This document shows positions 1-8,207 of a stretch of DNA of 64,000 bases, piece after piece. The DNA comes from Pseudodesulfovibrio sediminis (GTDB lineage: Bacteria > Desulfobacterota > Desulfovibrionia > Desulfovibrionales > Desulfovibrionaceae): positions 1,869,001 through 1,933,000 of the forward strand of contig NZ_AP024485.1 in NCBI RefSeq assembly GCF_020886695.1. The letters are read 5' to 3'. The notes under the pieces are model-generated. The model was not told the origin of the DNA. It searched no databases and saw nothing but the letters and a program-made list of their open reading frames with translations. Numbering within the stretch: the first letter of the stretch is position 1; each line of letters begins with the position of its first letter. The translations under genes and the position numbers were made by a program.

Positions 1-139
1 AGTCGAAATCCTTAAGGAAGCCGGGGTGGACACGTCCTTCAATGTCTTTGCCGAAGCCGGCATCGGTCTCGGGTCCCACATCTGTCGAGAGCGGGAAGGG
101 CTGGATATCCTGTCCCTCAAGGCTGAAGAAGAAAGCTGA
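1..139 (+). CDS. C-terminal fragment of an unrecognised protein
   Basis: An open frame runs in from the left edge, reading from base 2, and stops at TGA 137-139. Only the last 45 residues are present, ending LSLKAEEES. The fragment is mixed alpha/beta in character with a Gly-rich stretch (AGIGLGSHICRE). I do not recognise the family. It converges on the minus-strand ferredoxin-type gene that ends at 201, about 60 bp away. The reading frame and codon use look genuine, but the function cannot be given from this piece. Confidence 0.55.
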   Translation, partial: VEILKEAGVDTSFNVFAEAGIGLGSHICREREGLDILSLKAEEES

Positions 140-200
140 ACAGCGTCACCCGTCCCCTGTTCGAAGCACAGCCAAAGCCCAGCGGGGCTATGGTCGAGGA

Positions 201-1184
201 CTATATCTTTTCAAGCATTGTCGAATAGATATTCCTGATCATGTCCTTGGGCATAGTGCTGTCCCAGTGCCCGGTCATCCTGGCCAACCCCCAGACGAGC
301 AACAATGTTGCGACACAGCCTATGCCTATGGTCAGCCACGGGATGCGTTTCCTGCCATTGAGGGAAAAACCGAGACAGTCGTCAATCGGACACACGCCCA
401 CACATTCGCCGCACCCGATACACTCAGGGGAACGCACAACCTTTTTGGTCTGTACCGTAATGCCCGCAGGACATGCCTTTGCGCATTTGCCACAGTCGAT
501 ACAGGTGGTCGTATTCCGTCTGATACAGGATGGCCCGGCCCAGGAAAACAGGCCGAGCAACGCGCCGTAAGGGCAGAGGTAGCGGCACCAGAAATTGCGG
601 ATCACCACATTCAGGACAACGAGTACGCCGATGGCCAGCAGGGACAGCAGGGTCGGTTTCATGAAAAAATGCAGCATCTTCGCATCGGACACGAGATTGA
701 ACGGACTGGAGATGAATGACTCCAACGAGCGTGTATCCATTGAAAATATGGCAAACAGGAACCCGCCGAGCAACAGATACTTGAGCCCTGTCAGCGGCAG
801 GTCGATCAGTTTTGGCGGGATGACGCCCAGTCCCATTCTGCGCCCCAGCCGTTCAAGCAGCCCGGACAGGAACCCCACCGGACAGATGTAGCCGCAGAAC
901 CCCTTGCGAAACAGAAAGGCCATGAGCAGCACGGCAATAAAAATGGCCAACCCCGCCGGGTGCACGGAATCCCATTGTCCGGTTGTGAGCAGGCGACGCA
1001 GCCCCAACAGTGCGCTGATGGGGAGAAACCCTTCCACAGCCCCGGGCTTGGGGGTAAACACCTCGGTGGTGCCGACCGCCCAGGCGAGAAAGGCCACAAA
1101 ACGCAGCCCAACATAGATACAGAAAAGGGTGAAAACAGCCTGAACGGCAAGACGAAAACGAGTGGGCGTGATGGAAGTATTCAT
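201..1184 (-). CDS. NapH/MauN-like 4Fe-4S membrane protein
   Basis: Integral membrane ferredoxin-type protein of 327 residues, likely moving electrons between the quinone pool or cytoplasm and a periplasmic redox partner. An N-terminal hydrophobic region carries several membrane segments and two Cx3CP motifs (CGYICP near residue 97 and CRYLCP further on), the hallmark of the NapH/NosR/CcoG group. Two classical 4Fe-4S motifs follow (CIDCGKCAKACP and CIGCGECVGVCP), then a last hydrophobic segment. The start at 1184 is preferred over an upstream in-frame codon at 1238 because AGGA lies about 9 bases before it. No nap or nos genes are adjacent, so the partner is unknown. Confidence 0.8.
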   Translation of the reverse strand: MNTSITPTRFRLAVQAVFTLFCIYVGLRFVAFLAWAVGTTEVFTPKPGAVEGFLPISALLGLRRLLTTGQWDSVHPAGLAIFIAVLLMAFLFRKGFCGYICPVGFLSGLLERLGRRMGLGVIPPKLIDLPLTGLKYLLLGGFLFAIFSMDTRSLESFISSPFNLVSDAKMLHFFMKPTLLSLLAIGVLVVLNVVIRNFWCRYLCPYGALLGLFSWAGPSCIRRNTTTCIDCGKCAKACPAGITVQTKKVVRSPECIGCGECVGVCPIDDCLGFSLNGRKRIPWLTIGIGCVATLLLVWGLARMTGHWDSTMPKDMIRNIYSTMLEKI

Positions 1185-1438
1185 GGTTTTCCTAGCAGGG
1201 TTTGCACCTGCCCTACGCCATGATTGAAGGAGTGGCAACCGATTGCACAGCTTGCACTTCGACGGGAATCACCGATAGCAGGCAACTGTCCTGTGTGTGC
1301 CTGCCGCCGGCAGGAGCGCCATGCAAGAAACAATGTTTGAGGCTGCCATTATTGCATTTTTCCCTATGTATTATACCCGCATTCCGGGCATCTTATCCTG
1401 AACTGCTCCAAACGACACTGCCTGCGGAACATTTTTTC

Positions 1439-1467
1439 TTGACAATATGAACCTGAGTTCATATTTG
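1439..1467 (+). promoter_or_regulatory. Promoter with overlapping 22-bp perfect palindrome (probable TetR operator)
   Basis: A TTGACA -35 hexamer (1439-1444) is followed 17 bp later by a weak -10 (1462-1467). Between and overlapping them sits the perfect inverted repeat AATATGAAC-CTGA-GTTCATATT (1444-1465). This is the usual place for a TetR-family repressor to block RNA polymerase. A TetR-family gene is the second gene of the operon that starts at 1492, so negative autoregulation is a natural inference. Apart from this site I see nothing in the 307-bp gap 1185-1491. Confidence 0.7.
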
Positions 1468-1491
1468 TATTTTAAGTAACAGGAGGAAACG

Positions 1492-2061
1492 ATGAAGATG
1501 TTTTTCAAAAACCGCCCCGGACACATTTGCTCCTGGCGCAGTCAGTGGACTTTGAACAACCCCATTCGACTTTTATTGCATCCGCCCGACACAATATTGG
1601 CGCCGTTCGTCAAGCCGGGTATGACCGTGATAGACACTGGCTGCGGAACAGGCGCTTTCACCATCCCCATGGCGCATATGGTCGGAGAAACAGGAAAAGT
1701 TCTCGCCGTAGAGTTGCAGGCGGAAGCCTTGGCACGGATAGAAGAAAAAGCTGAAAGGACGGGATTGACCAGAAGAATCGAGACATGGAAGTGTGAAGCG
1801 GAGGATATCGGCCCCCTCCCCTCGGCCGACTTTGCCTTGTCATTCTATATGGCTCACGAAGTGCCTGATATCCAAGTCTATTTCACCCGCATGGCAGAAT
1901 GCGTCAAACCGGGTGGCCTGCTTCTGCTGGCCGAACCTCCGATACATGTATCCCAAAAAGCCTTCAAAAGAGAGGTTCACACTGCACTCGATGTCGGGTT
2001 TGCGCTGGAGACGGCCCCTCCCATACGATTCAGCCATGCAGCAATGCTGAAGCGGACTTGA
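1492..2061 (+). CDS. Class I SAM-dependent methyltransferase
   Basis: Small methyltransferase of 189 residues with a Rossmann SAM-binding fold. Motif I is VIDTGCGTGAF (about residues 46-56), an acidic motif II follows (VLAVEL), and later strands end at LLLLAEPP. It lacks the extra domains that would point to a substrate. AGGAGG stands 5 bases before the ATG. It is the first gene after a promoter carrying a perfect palindrome and is followed by a TetR-family regulator whose product probably controls it. Such pairs often respond to small hydrophobic compounds, but the substrate here cannot be read from sequence. Confidence 0.75.
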   Translation: MKMFFKNRPGHICSWRSQWTLNNPIRLLLHPPDTILAPFVKPGMTVIDTGCGTGAFTIPMAHMVGETGKVLAVELQAEALARIEEKAERTGLTRRIETWKCEAEDIGPLPSADFALSFYMAHEVPDIQVYFTRMAECVKPGGLLLLAEPPIHVSQKAFKREVHTALDVGFALETAPPIRFSHAAMLKRT

Positions 2062-2102
2062 TGATCAACCCCAAGACAGGTATCTTCACGTCGGAGAAAA
2101 CA

Positions 2103-2735
2103 ATGAGTCATGAAAAGAAGATACGCATTCCCCAGCAGACCCGGAGCATAGAGAAAAAAAGCCGCATTGTGGACGCGGCCATGAAACTATTCAGCGAAAA
2201 GGGGTTTCAAAAAACCAACGCCAAGGAGATCGCCTCGGAAGCCCACGTCTCGGTCGGCACCTTCTACGCCTATTATACAGACAAAAAAGCTCTGCTCCTC
2301 GACATTCTGAAAAGGCACATAACCACTGTGGATCAAACGATTTTCCATAAACTGAATGCATCCATGCAGACGGGCATCTCAGGCAGGGAAATCATGCGAC
2401 GCATCGTTACGGAAGCACACAAGACGCACCACCATCCTCCGGAACTGCTGCGCACCCTCCTTGCCATGCGCTATACGGATACGGACATAGCTCGACTTTC
2501 CGAGACCCAAAATGAAGCACTGATCAACAAACTCGCCACCTTCTTTGAAAGTATACAAAGCAAGCTGCGCATCACAGACATGTCAGCCGCAGCCCGAGTC
2601 GTATCCAATGCATTCGAAGAGACGATGCACTCTGTCGCTGTCTTTGATTCCAAGATTGAACAGGAGCGACTCTTTGATGCCCTGACCGACATGACCGCAA
2701 CCTACCTGTTCAAAGACCCGGACTGCCCGCTCTAA
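2103..2735 (+). CDS. TetR/AcrR family transcriptional regulator
   Basis: 210-residue one-component regulator. The N-terminal helix-turn-helix is clear: RIVDAAMKLFSEKGFQKTNAKEIA followed by VSVGTFYAYYTDKKALLLDIL. The C-terminal ligand and dimerisation domain is all-helical and not recognisable. GGAGAA at about -7 supports the ATG at 2103. An upstream in-frame ATG at 2061 overlaps the methyltransferase stop but lacks a ribosome site. The gene is co-directional with the methyltransferase and most likely autoregulates the operon through the palindrome at 1444-1465. Confidence 0.85.
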   Translation: MSHEKKIRIPQQTRSIEKKSRIVDAAMKLFSEKGFQKTNAKEIASEAHVSVGTFYAYYTDKKALLLDILKRHITTVDQTIFHKLNASMQTGISGREIMRRIVTEAHKTHHHPPELLRTLLAMRYTDTDIARLSETQNEALINKLATFFESIQSKLRITDMSAAARVVSNAFEETMHSVAVFDSKIEQERLFDALTDMTATYLFKDPDCPL

Positions 2736-2765
2736 TCAACGGACTCCTCGCGCAGCCAGCGACGC

Positions 2766-3101
2766 CTACTCCGCGCATTCCACGCACAACTCGGTCTCGG
2801 GCATGGCCTTCAACCGCGCAATGGGGATGGGGTCGCCGCACTCCACGCACAGGCCGAAATCCTCGTCCTCGTCCACCCGCTTGAGGGCCTCCTTGAGCCG
2901 GACCAGCCGGACCTTGGACTTGGACAGCTGTGCCTCGACAACGGACTGGTTGACGATGTTGTCCATGCGCGAGATGCGCCCGATGGCATTATCCGGCGCC
3001 ACAGGCTTGAGGCGTGCCTTGAGCCGGGGAATCTCCGCCTTCAACGACTCGATCTCTTCGGCAGCGTATTGTTTGAACGCCAGCTTCTGCTTGTCTGTCA
3101 T
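2766..3101 (-). CDS. DksA/TraR-family C4 zinc-finger protein
   Basis: 111 residues: a helical coiled-coil N-terminal part followed by a four-cysteine zinc finger, CVECGDPIPIARLKAMPETELCVEC, at the C-terminus. This is the TraR/DksA_TraR family pattern; such proteins act in the secondary channel of RNA polymerase. It is shorter than E. coli DksA (about 151 aa) and the coiled-coil tip carries acidic residues (VDEDEDFG). Its ATG overlaps the stop of the upstream aminotransferase by 4 bases (ATGA), so the two are translationally coupled. It converges on tetR with a gap of only 30 bp. Confidence 0.82.
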   Translation of the reverse strand: MTDKQKLAFKQYAAEEIESLKAEIPRLKARLKPVAPDNAIGRISRMDNIVNQSVVEAQLSKSKVRLVRLKEALKRVDEDEDFGLCVECGDPIPIARLKAMPETELCVECAE

Positions 3102-4255
3102 GCCAGCTTCCGCAGTCGATCCATGGCGTCCTGAAGGATGGGCATCTCCTTGGCAAAGCAGAACCGGACCATGGTTTCACCCACCGGGCCACCGTAAAAG
3201 GCCGAGCCGGGCACACAGGCCACACCGGTCTTTTCGAGCAGATACAGCGCACTTTCCTTGGCGGTCCTGCCGGGCAGACCTGTCACGTCGGCCAGCGTGT
3301 AATAGGCGCCCTTGGGAACATGCGGGGTAAGCCCTATATCACGCAGGGTGTCGCAAAACAGGTCGCGCTTCATCTGATGATCGTCGGACACGCCCTGATA
3401 GTATTCGGAGCCGAGCTGTTCCATCCCCTTTGCCGCGCCTATCTGGAGCGGGGAAGCGGCGCAGACGTACACCAGATCGTTGAAATGGCCCATGGGCAAC
3501 GCCCACTCGGGGTCACAGATGGCATACCCCAACCGCCAGCCGGTGATGGCAAAGACCTTGGACAGGCCGGACATGGTGATCGTGCGCCGGGCCATGCCGG
3601 GCAGCGTGGCCGGAGAAATATGGGTCAGCCCATCGTAGACAAAATGCTCGTAGATCTCGTCGGTGAACACAAAGATGTCGTGCGCCTGGGCAAAGTCGGC
3701 GATGAGCGTCAGCTCCTCCCTGTCAAAGACCTTGCCTGCCGGATTGGACGGCGTGTTCAGAATGATGGCGCGGGTCTTTGCGGTGACGGCTTTTTCAAGG
3801 TCTTCGGCACAGAATTCCCAGTTGGGCGGTTCCAGGGTGACATAGACCGGCTTGATGCCAAGCGAGGCCATGGTCACGATGTGGTAGCCATAGTACGGCT
3901 CGAAAACGATAACCTCGTCCCCTTCGTCGAGCAGTGCCAGACAGGCCGCGTAAAACGCGCCGGTGGCTCCAGCCGAGACCATGACCTGACGCTCCGGGTC
4001 CACATCCATCCCCGTGTATTTCTTTTGTTTGTCGGCAATGGCCTGACGCAGGCGCGGCAATCCGTCAAACCGGGTATAAATGTTGTAGCCGTCCGCCATG
4101 GCCTCGTTCGCGCCGTCCATGACAACCTGTGGCACGGGCAGATCGCACACGCCCTGGGCCAGATTGACACCGCCCACCCTGGCACATTCCAGAGTCATGT
4201 TGCGGATTTCAGACTGGGCTACCAGCGGTCTTCGCTTGCTCACTTTCAATGACAT
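3098..4255 (-). CDS. Class I/II PLP-dependent aminotransferase
   Basis: 385-residue fold-type I aminotransferase of the aspartate aminotransferase superfamily. Visible landmarks are the N-terminal substrate loop (GGVNLAQGVCDLP), the PLP phosphate region (AGATGAFYAACLAL), the NTPSNPAGKVF stretch, the FTDEIYEHFVYDG strand and the Schiff-base lysine in SGLSKVFAITGWRLGY. The LAQGV start resembles the kynurenine/methionine aminotransferase-like group, but the substrate cannot be fixed by eye. It is the first gene of a two-gene unit with the DksA-like protein and is transcribed divergently from the SDR at 4308. Confidence 0.85.
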   Translation of the reverse strand: MSLKVSKRRPLVAQSEIRNMTLECARVGGVNLAQGVCDLPVPQVVMDGANEAMADGYNIYTRFDGLPRLRQAIADKQKKYTGMDVDPERQVMVSAGATGAFYAACLALLDEGDEVIVFEPYYGYHIVTMASLGIKPVYVTLEPPNWEFCAEDLEKAVTAKTRAIILNTPSNPAGKVFDREELTLIADFAQAHDIFVFTDEIYEHFVYDGLTHISPATLPGMARRTITMSGLSKVFAITGWRLGYAICDPEWALPMGHFNDLVYVCAASPLQIGAAKGMEQLGSEYYQGVSDDHQMKRDLFCDTLRDIGLTPHVPKGAYYTLADVTGLPGRTAKESALYLLEKTGVACVPGSAFYGGPVGETMVRFCFAKEMPILQDAMDRLRKLA

Positions 4256-4307
4256 GAGTACTCTCTATGCTGTAATCTCAATTTTTTTATACGAAGGCGC
4301 ACTATAT

Positions 4308-5057
4308 ATGACTTCATTACGGAATAAAACCCTCGTACTCTCAGGTGCATCCTCGGGCATTGGCGCGGCCCTGGCCGTGGAGCTGGCAAAGGAAGGCGTC
4401 AACCTCGTCCTGGGCGCACGCACGGAATCCAAACTGCTCGCCACGCGCGATGCCTGCCGCAAACTCGGGGTCAAAGCGGAATGTCTGGCCGGCGATGTTT
4501 CATCGTCCAACGTAGCGCAGGAGCTGGTCCAGATCGCCGACGTTCTCGGTCGCTTCCACGGATTCATCCACGCGGCAGGAGTGCTCGCGCCCGGCCCCTT
4601 TGTCTGGGAGCTTACCAAAACCCGATTCCGAGAGGTCATGGATTCTTCGGTCAGCGGAGCACACCAGCTTATCCGCCACGCCACGCCCATCCTGCTCGAC
4701 CACGGGCAAGGGTTGGCGATCTTTTTCGGGTCCGGTGCGGCCGACCGCGCCCAGCCCGGCATCGGCGCGTATTGCGCGGCCAAAGCCGCCGAAGAACATC
4801 TGGCCCGACAGCTGGCCGCAGAAGCACCGGAAATCACCACGATCATCTGGAGACCGGGTGTCGTGGAAACCCGCATGCAATCGGATGCGCGCCAATCCAA
4901 AGGCGGCGGAGCCGAACAACTCAAAAAGGTTTTCAATCCCTGGAAAGAGGACGGCATTCTCCTGACGCCCCAGCAATCTGCGCGCGGACTGGTGGACTTT
5001 CTGCTGGACGAACCGGAGAAGTATCACGGCAAGGTGGCGGATATCAGGGAGCTGTAG
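4308..5057 (+). CDS. Short-chain dehydrogenase/reductase
   Basis: 249-residue SDR. The cofactor motif is VLSGASSGIGAALA (about residues 9-22), and the NAG-like strand is HAAGVLAPG. The active-site Ser is in FFGSGAADRAQ and the YxxxK motif is YCAAKAA. Because GASSGIG is followed by LGARTESK, NADP(H) use is plausible. An upstream in-frame ATG at 4254 would overlap the divergent aminotransferase, so the ATG at 4308 with AAGG upstream was chosen. The substrate is unknown. Confidence 0.83.
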   Translation: MTSLRNKTLVLSGASSGIGAALAVELAKEGVNLVLGARTESKLLATRDACRKLGVKAECLAGDVSSSNVAQELVQIADVLGRFHGFIHAAGVLAPGPFVWELTKTRFREVMDSSVSGAHQLIRHATPILLDHGQGLAIFFGSGAADRAQPGIGAYCAAKAAEEHLARQLAAEAPEITTIIWRPGVVETRMQSDARQSKGGGAEQLKKVFNPWKEDGILLTPQQSARGLVDFLLDEPEKYHGKVADIREL

Positions 5058-5064
5058 GCGCAGG

Positions 5065-5093
5065 TTGACGAAAACACCCCTCTTCCCTATATG
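5065..5093 (+). promoter_or_regulatory. Sigma-70-type promoter for the lipoprotein gene
   Basis: TTGACG (5065-5070) and TATATG (5088-5093) are separated by 17 bp, immediately after the SDR stop and 42 bp before the lipoprotein ATG, which has AAAGGAGC as ribosome site. Confidence 0.5.
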
Positions 5094-5134
5094 CTGGGAC
5101 GAGATATCCCCTTCAACCCTTTAAAGGAGCTGCA

Positions 5135-5683
5135 ATGAAAAAACTCACCTGTGCACTCTGTGTGCTGTTTCTGCTCGGTCTGCTCACCGCCTGTGGCGAC
5201 GAAGTGGCCGACGATCCCAATCTCTCCGAAGAAGCCAAGGCCCTGGTCGAAGAAGTGGGCGGTCCTTTTTCCGAATCCGAATTCGAAAAATTCATGGCTG
5301 ATCTCCCAGAAATCCCCAATATCACTGTTGAAAGCCGGAAGAACATGGGCGAAGTCAGTGGTGAAGCGCTGTCTGCCCAGATCTTGAGCGCCGTTGAAGA
5401 ACAGGGCTGGGAAAAAGAGCGGTTCATGTATATCTACAGCCACGCCATGACCATGATGGGCATGCAGCAGATGGAAACCATGAACACGCAGATGCAGGCC
5501 CAGATGGAAGACATGCCTGAAGAACAGAAAAAAATGATGGAACAGATGTTAGCCCAGCAGATGGGCGGCCAGATGGAAGCCTACAAAGCCGAAGTGGACA
5601 AACAGATCCCCGCCTCGGAACAGGCCATCATCATGGATAATATGGATGACCTCTGCACGGCATTCGGCGTCCAGAAGCAGTAG
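5135..5683 (+). CDS. Methionine-rich predicted lipoprotein
   Basis: 182 residues beginning with a lipoprotein signal peptide and lipobox LLTAC at residues 17-21, so a diacylated, probably outer-membrane or periplasm-facing protein. The middle is acidic and helical. Residues 105-150 are strikingly rich in Met and Gln (MTMMGMQQMETMNTQMQAQM and following), and no catalytic motif is visible. Met-rich stretches in periplasmic proteins can bind copper or act as oxidant sinks; here that is only a suggestion. Strong ribosome site AAAGGAG. I do not recognise a named family. Confidence 0.7.
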   Translation: MKKLTCALCVLFLLGLLTACGDEVADDPNLSEEAKALVEEVGGPFSESEFEKFMADLPEIPNITVESRKNMGEVSGEALSAQILSAVEEQGWEKERFMYIYSHAMTMMGMQQMETMNTQMQAQMEDMPEEQKKMMEQMLAQQMGGQMEAYKAEVDKQIPASEQAIIMDNMDDLCTAFGVQKQ

Positions 5684-5689
5684 CCATAC

Positions 5690-6631
5690 ATGATTGACAT
5701 TCTCGCCATGTGGGGGTTGACGCCCGCGCGGCCGCGCACGGACATTCTCCTGCCCGGCAGCCCGGAACGGTGCGTCACCCGCATGGCTGTCGAAGACACG
5801 ACCGGCCGGGTGTGGATGCTGGAGAAGCTCCTCCCCGGCCAGTTTGACAGACGCGAACGGATCGGTCGTACCCTGCTCGCCCTTGAGCAGGCAGGGCTGC
5901 CGGTCCCGGCCTATCTCCCGGACACGAACGGCCACTTCGTGGTCGAGCAGGACGAAGCCCACTACCAACTCTCACCGTTCGTCTCCGGCGACCTGCTGCC
6001 CCAACCGGAGTATATTGAGGACGCCGAACGTGGAGCCGGTCTGGGCGATTTCGTCTGCGCCCTGCACACTGCGGGTGCCGATATCCATGCCTTCGATGCG
6101 ACCCCTGACTTCATCCTCGAAGAGTATGTCAACGAGCTCATGGGCACTATCGCCCTGCGCCGCCCGGAGGTGAACGCGACACTGCTGCCGGTTCTGCCCG
6201 TACTGGCGCCGCTTTTCACGGCATGGCCGACCCTGCCCCGCGCCCTCAGTCAGGGCGACCTGCATCCGCTGAACGTCATCTGGCAGGGACGCTCCGTGGG
6301 CGCGGTCATCGACTGGGAGTTCGCCGGTCTGCGCCCGGCGCTGTTTGACGTGGCCAACTGTCTCGGCTGTGTGGGCATTGAAGATCCCACCGCGCTGGTA
6401 CGCGGTTTCAGCCTTGGCCTGCTACGCTCTCTCAAGGATTCAGGATGTCTGGAATTGACGAATTTCTCGCTCCTGCCCGAGCTGATCCTCGGCCTCCGCT
6501 TTGCCTGGATGTCCGAATGGCTCAGGCGAGGAGACACGGAGATGGCCGAGATCGAACTGCGCTACATGCGCCTGCTGACCAATTCCATCGACACCCTGTT
6601 ACCGGCCTGGACACAAGCCCTGGGAGCATAA
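5690..6631 (+). CDS. Aminoglycoside phosphotransferase (APH)-fold kinase
   Basis: 313-residue protein of the APH/choline-kinase superfamily. The Brenner motif is QGDLHPLNVIW and the magnesium-binding segment is VIDWEFAGLRPALFDVANCL. The family phosphorylates small hydroxyl substrates such as homoserine, choline, sugars or antibiotics. There is no resistance-gene context, so a metabolic role is likelier. The stop TAA shares a base with the ATG of selO (TAATG), indicating translational coupling. Confidence 0.75.
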   Translation: MIDILAMWGLTPARPRTDILLPGSPERCVTRMAVEDTTGRVWMLEKLLPGQFDRRERIGRTLLALEQAGLPVPAYLPDTNGHFVVEQDEAHYQLSPFVSGDLLPQPEYIEDAERGAGLGDFVCALHTAGADIHAFDATPDFILEEYVNELMGTIALRRPEVNATLLPVLPVLAPLFTAWPTLPRALSQGDLHPLNVIWQGRSVGAVIDWEFAGLRPALFDVANCLGCVGIEDPTALVRGFSLGLLRSLKDSGCLELTNFSLLPELILGLRFAWMSEWLRRGDTEMAEIELRYMRLLTNSIDTLLPAWTQALGA

Positions 6632-8085
6632 TGCCCTTTGACAACACCTATGCGCGGTTGCCGCATCATTTCTATCAGAAAATCGCGCCGACTCCCGTGG
6701 CCGCCCCCCAACTCATTCGACTGAACACCCCGCTCGCACAGACGCTTGAACTCGACCTGCCGGAAACCGATCAGGCCCTGGCCGCGCTTTTTTCCGGCAA
6801 CACCCTGCTGGACGGCATGGAACCGCTTGCACAGGCCTACGCGGGCCATCAATTCGGCCACTTCGTCCCGCAACTCGGCGATGGCCGCGCCCTGCTCCTC
6901 GGTGAAGCGGTCACTGGAGAGGGACACCGTTTCGATATTCAGCTCAAAGGCTCGGGCCGCACCCGATTCTCGCGGGGCGGAGACGGACGCTCTCCCCTCG
7001 GCCCGGTCATCAGGGAATACGTGGTCTCCGAGGCCATGCACGCGCTGGGCATCCCCACAACCCGCGCCCTGGCCATGGTCACCACGGGCGAGACTGTTCA
7101 TCGAGAGACACCGCTGCCCGGTGCGGTCATGACCCGGGTGGCGTCCAGCTTTCTTCGCGTGGGCACCTTTGAATATTTTGCGGCGCGGAATAATGTCGAC
7201 GCCCTCAGACAACTGGCTGAGTACGCCATTCAACGGCATTACCCCGAGGCAGCAGAGGCTGACAATCCCTATGCCGCGTTCTTTGAGGCGGTCTGCGCAG
7301 CGCAGGCAAAGCTGGTGGCGCAATGGATGTGCGTGGGGTTTATCCACGGTGTCATGAACACGGACAACACCACCATTTCCGGCGAGACCATCGACTTCGG
7401 GCCGTGCGCATTCATGGACAGCTACAACCCGGCGCAGGTGTTCAGCTCAATCGACCAGCAGGGACGCTACGCATTCAATCAGCAACCGCTCGTTGTGCAA
7501 TGGAACATGGGCTGTCTGGGCGGCTGCCTCGTGCCACTGCTCAGTCAGGACGAGACAGAGGCCAATGCCATTGGCGAACAGATTCTCGGCACCCTGACAC
7601 CCCGCTTCGCCGAACAGTACCGGAAAGGACTCTGCGCCAAGGTCGGCCTACACACGGCGACAGACAGCGATTTCGCGTTGACCAGGGAGCTGCTCTCGCT
7701 CATGCATCAGGACCATGTCGACTTCACGGTTGCCTTCCGCACATTATGCGACTGCGAGGACAGGGCCGACAGCTTTACGTCGCTCTTCGACGCTCGCGAG
7801 GCGATCGCCGCCTGGGTCGAGGAATGGCGGTCACGCCTCAAGGCGCAGGGAAACAACAAGGCCGAGCGCAGACACGCCATGCGCGCCGTGAATCCGGCAT
7901 TCATTCCGCGCAACCACCGTATCGAGGAAGCCATAAGGGCCGCAGAGGACACAGGCGATTTCGCACTCACCCACCGGCTCATCGAAATTCTGAGCAACCC
8001 GTTTGCCGATCAACCGGAAAACAGTGCGTACCAGGAACCGCCGCAACCATCACAACGAGTACATCAAACCTTTTGCGGGACCTGA
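6631..8085 (+). CDS. selO: Protein adenylyltransferase SelO (YdiU)
   Basis: 484-residue pseudokinase of the SelO family (UPF0061), which transfers AMP from ATP to Ser/Thr/Tyr of target proteins and in bacteria is linked to redox stress. Family landmarks are all present: AYAGHQFGHFVPQLGDGRA, the nucleotide-binding LKGSGRTRFSRGGDG, VISE-like IREYVVSEAMHALGIP, GVMNTDN and the DFG motif in TIDFGPCAF. The protein ends QTFCGT, with Cys at the position where eukaryotic SelO has selenocysteine. Its start overlaps the kinase stop by one base. A hairpin terminator lies about 75 bp downstream. Confidence 0.93.
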   Translation: MPFDNTYARLPHHFYQKIAPTPVAAPQLIRLNTPLAQTLELDLPETDQALAALFSGNTLLDGMEPLAQAYAGHQFGHFVPQLGDGRALLLGEAVTGEGHRFDIQLKGSGRTRFSRGGDGRSPLGPVIREYVVSEAMHALGIPTTRALAMVTTGETVHRETPLPGAVMTRVASSFLRVGTFEYFAARNNVDALRQLAEYAIQRHYPEAAEADNPYAAFFEAVCAAQAKLVAQWMCVGFIHGVMNTDNTTISGETIDFGPCAFMDSYNPAQVFSSIDQQGRYAFNQQPLVVQWNMGCLGGCLVPLLSQDETEANAIGEQILGTLTPRFAEQYRKGLCAKVGLHTATDSDFALTRELLSLMHQDHVDFTVAFRTLCDCEDRADSFTSLFDAREAIAAWVEEWRSRLKAQGNNKAERRHAMRAVNPAFIPRNHRIEEAIRAAEDTGDFALTHRLIEILSNPFADQPENSAYQEPPQPSQRVHQTFCGT

Positions 8086-8152
8086 TTGCGCGAAGGAAAA
8101 CGGCGGAATCGAGCCACGATACGACCAAACGATTCAGGGGACAGTTTTCCCC

Positions 8153-8184
8153 AAAAAAAAGAGCCGACCACATGGTCGGCTCTT
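8153..8184 (-). terminator. Intrinsic terminator, probably bidirectional
   Basis: A 10-bp stem AGAGCCGACC/GGTCGGCTCT with loop ACAT (8160-8183) is followed on the minus strand by eight T (8153-8160). It ends the acidic-protein gene and, less strongly (TTTG), selO. Confidence 0.8.
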
Positions 8185-8207
8185 TGATGTATTGCGTTTT
8201 CTACAGA

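Noticed and set aside
1202-1450. 82-codon frame upstream of the methyltransferase
   Set aside because: Ends inside the promoter palindrome and has no ribosome site or homology.
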